In this document: in pieces, positions 63,561 through 64,000 of the stretch
Numbering within the stretch: position 1 is the stretch's first letter
How the letters are laid out: each line of letters starts with the position of its first letter
Assembly (NCBI RefSeq): GCF_019457515.1
Contig: NZ_CP080421.1
Coordinates: forward strand, 744,001 to 808,000
DNA from: Shewanella mesophila
GTDB taxonomy: Bacteria; Pseudomonadota; Gammaproteobacteria; Enterobacterales; Shewanellaceae
DNA: 64,000 nucleotides
Direction of reading: 5' to 3'
Notes under the pieces: model-generated
Told to the model about the DNA's origin: nothing
Seen by the model: only the letters and a program-made list of their open reading frames with translations
Database searches by the model: none
Position numbers and translations under genes: made by a program

Positions 63561-64000
63561 ATGAAGTGGAATTTAAATGCCGTGGCACTAGGGATGAGTG
63601 TTTTTTTATCGACTAACGCCTTGGCCGCGGTGGATCCTGAAGCCTTGCAACAGGCGGTTGAGCGTCAAGAATATGAGCTTAAGTTACTCAAGCAGCAATT
63701 GGCGGCGATGGCTGAACAACAGCAACAGCAACAGCAACAACAGCAGCAAGCAAAGCAGCAGGAAGTCGTCAAAGCTGCAGTGCAATCGGAAGAGGCTAAG
63801 CGCCCTTGGAGCCGATTTAAGTTCGAATCATATGGCAGCGTTAATTACACCAGTGACGAATACTACGACAATGTTCAAGATACTTCGCCTGAGCGCCGAG
63901 GCCGTTTCGATCTCGAGCGTATTGTGACCGAGTTTGGCTATCAGTTTACTGATGAATGGGACATGGAGGTCGAAATTGAATATGAACATGGCGGCACCGG
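63561..64000 (+). CDS. Outer-membrane porin with N-terminal coiled coil (partial)
   Basis: ATG at 63561 follows GGAG, and the frame runs off the right edge (about 146 residues seen). A signal peptide (AVALGMSVFLSTNALAA) is followed by a helical segment PEALQQAVERQEYELKLLKQ and a run of 11 glutamines. A barrel start follows: FKFESYGSVNYTSDEYYDNV, and LERIVTEFGYQFTDEWDMEV. The layout (signal, periplasmic coiled coil, beta barrel) is that of trimeric porins such as the phosphate-selective OprP/O family. Regulation by iron is suggested by the upstream Fur-like box. Confidence 0.8.
   Translation, partial: MKWNLNAVALGMSVFLSTNALAAVDPEALQQAVERQEYELKLLKQQLAAMAEQQQQQQQQQQQAKQQEVVKAAVQSEEAKRPWSRFKFESYGSVNYTSDEYYDNVQDTSPERRGRFDLERIVTEFGYQFTDEWDMEVEIEYEHGGT
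63717..63749 (+). repeat. CAA/CAG trinucleotide tract encoding polyglutamine
   Basis: Eleven consecutive CAA/CAG codons encode an uninterrupted glutamine run in the porin's coiled-coil region. Slippage would change length without breaking frame. Confidence 0.85.

Noticed and set aside
1..64000. CRISPR arrays, tRNA/rRNA genes and prophage
   Set aside because: No regularly spaced direct repeats, no tRNA-like cloverleaf ends or rRNA sequence, and no phage structural genes were seen on reading through.

Overview
The window looks like chromosomal DNA of a Shewanella-type marine gammaproteobacterium (Alteromonadales). The evidence is the combination of E. coli-like glnE, hldE, pntAB, cysJIH, pldA, zapE and norR proteins with several proteins of the kind typical of Shewanella and Vibrio (a DUF3010 protein, a TIGR03899/DUF2806-like protein, a quinol-type NO reductase). 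No rRNA, tRNA, CRISPR array or prophage was seen. Names come from motif and family recognition by eye, not from a database search.

Layout. 1-5.2 kb (minus strand) is a membrane-stress/polyamine cluster: a DUF2170 protein, a PspA/IM30 homologue, the start of a third protein cut by the window edge, a lipoprotein, a double-DUF350 membrane protein and a membrane-fused aminopropyltransferase. Its two transcription units share a palindromic operator, GACATAWTATGTC, embedded in the -35 regions. 5.4-14.4 kb holds glnE, a periplasmic binding protein, an orphan FetB-type permease, zapE, a DUF4892-OmpA protein and a leucine-rich-repeat protein. 14.5-23.1 kb is an AT-rich accessory region. It carries a 1322-residue surface lipoprotein with Ca-binding-type repeats and TIG folds, small companion genes, a HUH (Y1) transposase element, and a 5'-truncated paralogue of the lipoprotein beside its own membrane-protein gene, so it looks like a duplicated module. 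23.2-34.1 kb is a complete-looking Tad/Flp (type IVc) pilus locus with two Flp pilins, several pseudopilins, RcpC/CpaB, secretin, an FHA-CpaF fusion ATPase, TadB and TadC, a DUF192 protein and a TPR lipoprotein. A LuxR-type regulator lies just upstream.

35-42 kb has an M16 peptidase pair (one member lacks the zinc site), norR and a single-subunit quinol NO reductase. The reductase gene has a textbook sigma-54 promoter and three NorR-like boxes. 42-49 kb has the lipid A acyltransferase lpxL divergent from hldE (LPS core heptose), a zincin-like protein translationally coupled to hldE, and pntAB. 49.9-54.3 kb is the sulfite-reduction operon cysJ-cysI-cysH, and cobA (siroheme synthesis for CysI) lies at 60.4 kb. 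The rest holds a conserved exported protein, DUF3010, a periplasmic Bcp-like peroxiredoxin, a degenerate S41-type peptidase, outer-membrane phospholipase A, an MFS transporter and the start of a porin behind a near-consensus Fur box.

The most interesting unexplained signals are: (1) the operator that ties the PspA/DUF350/aminopropyltransferase cluster together; (2) a roughly 230-nt gene-free stretch after cysH that can fold into several strong hairpins with mutually exclusive pairings, a riboswitch- or sRNA-like candidate; (3) the duplicated TIG-lipoprotein plus membrane-protein module beside the Tad locus, broken by a HUH element; and (4) the FHA-CpaF fusion in a Tad locus that lacks a TadZ gene.
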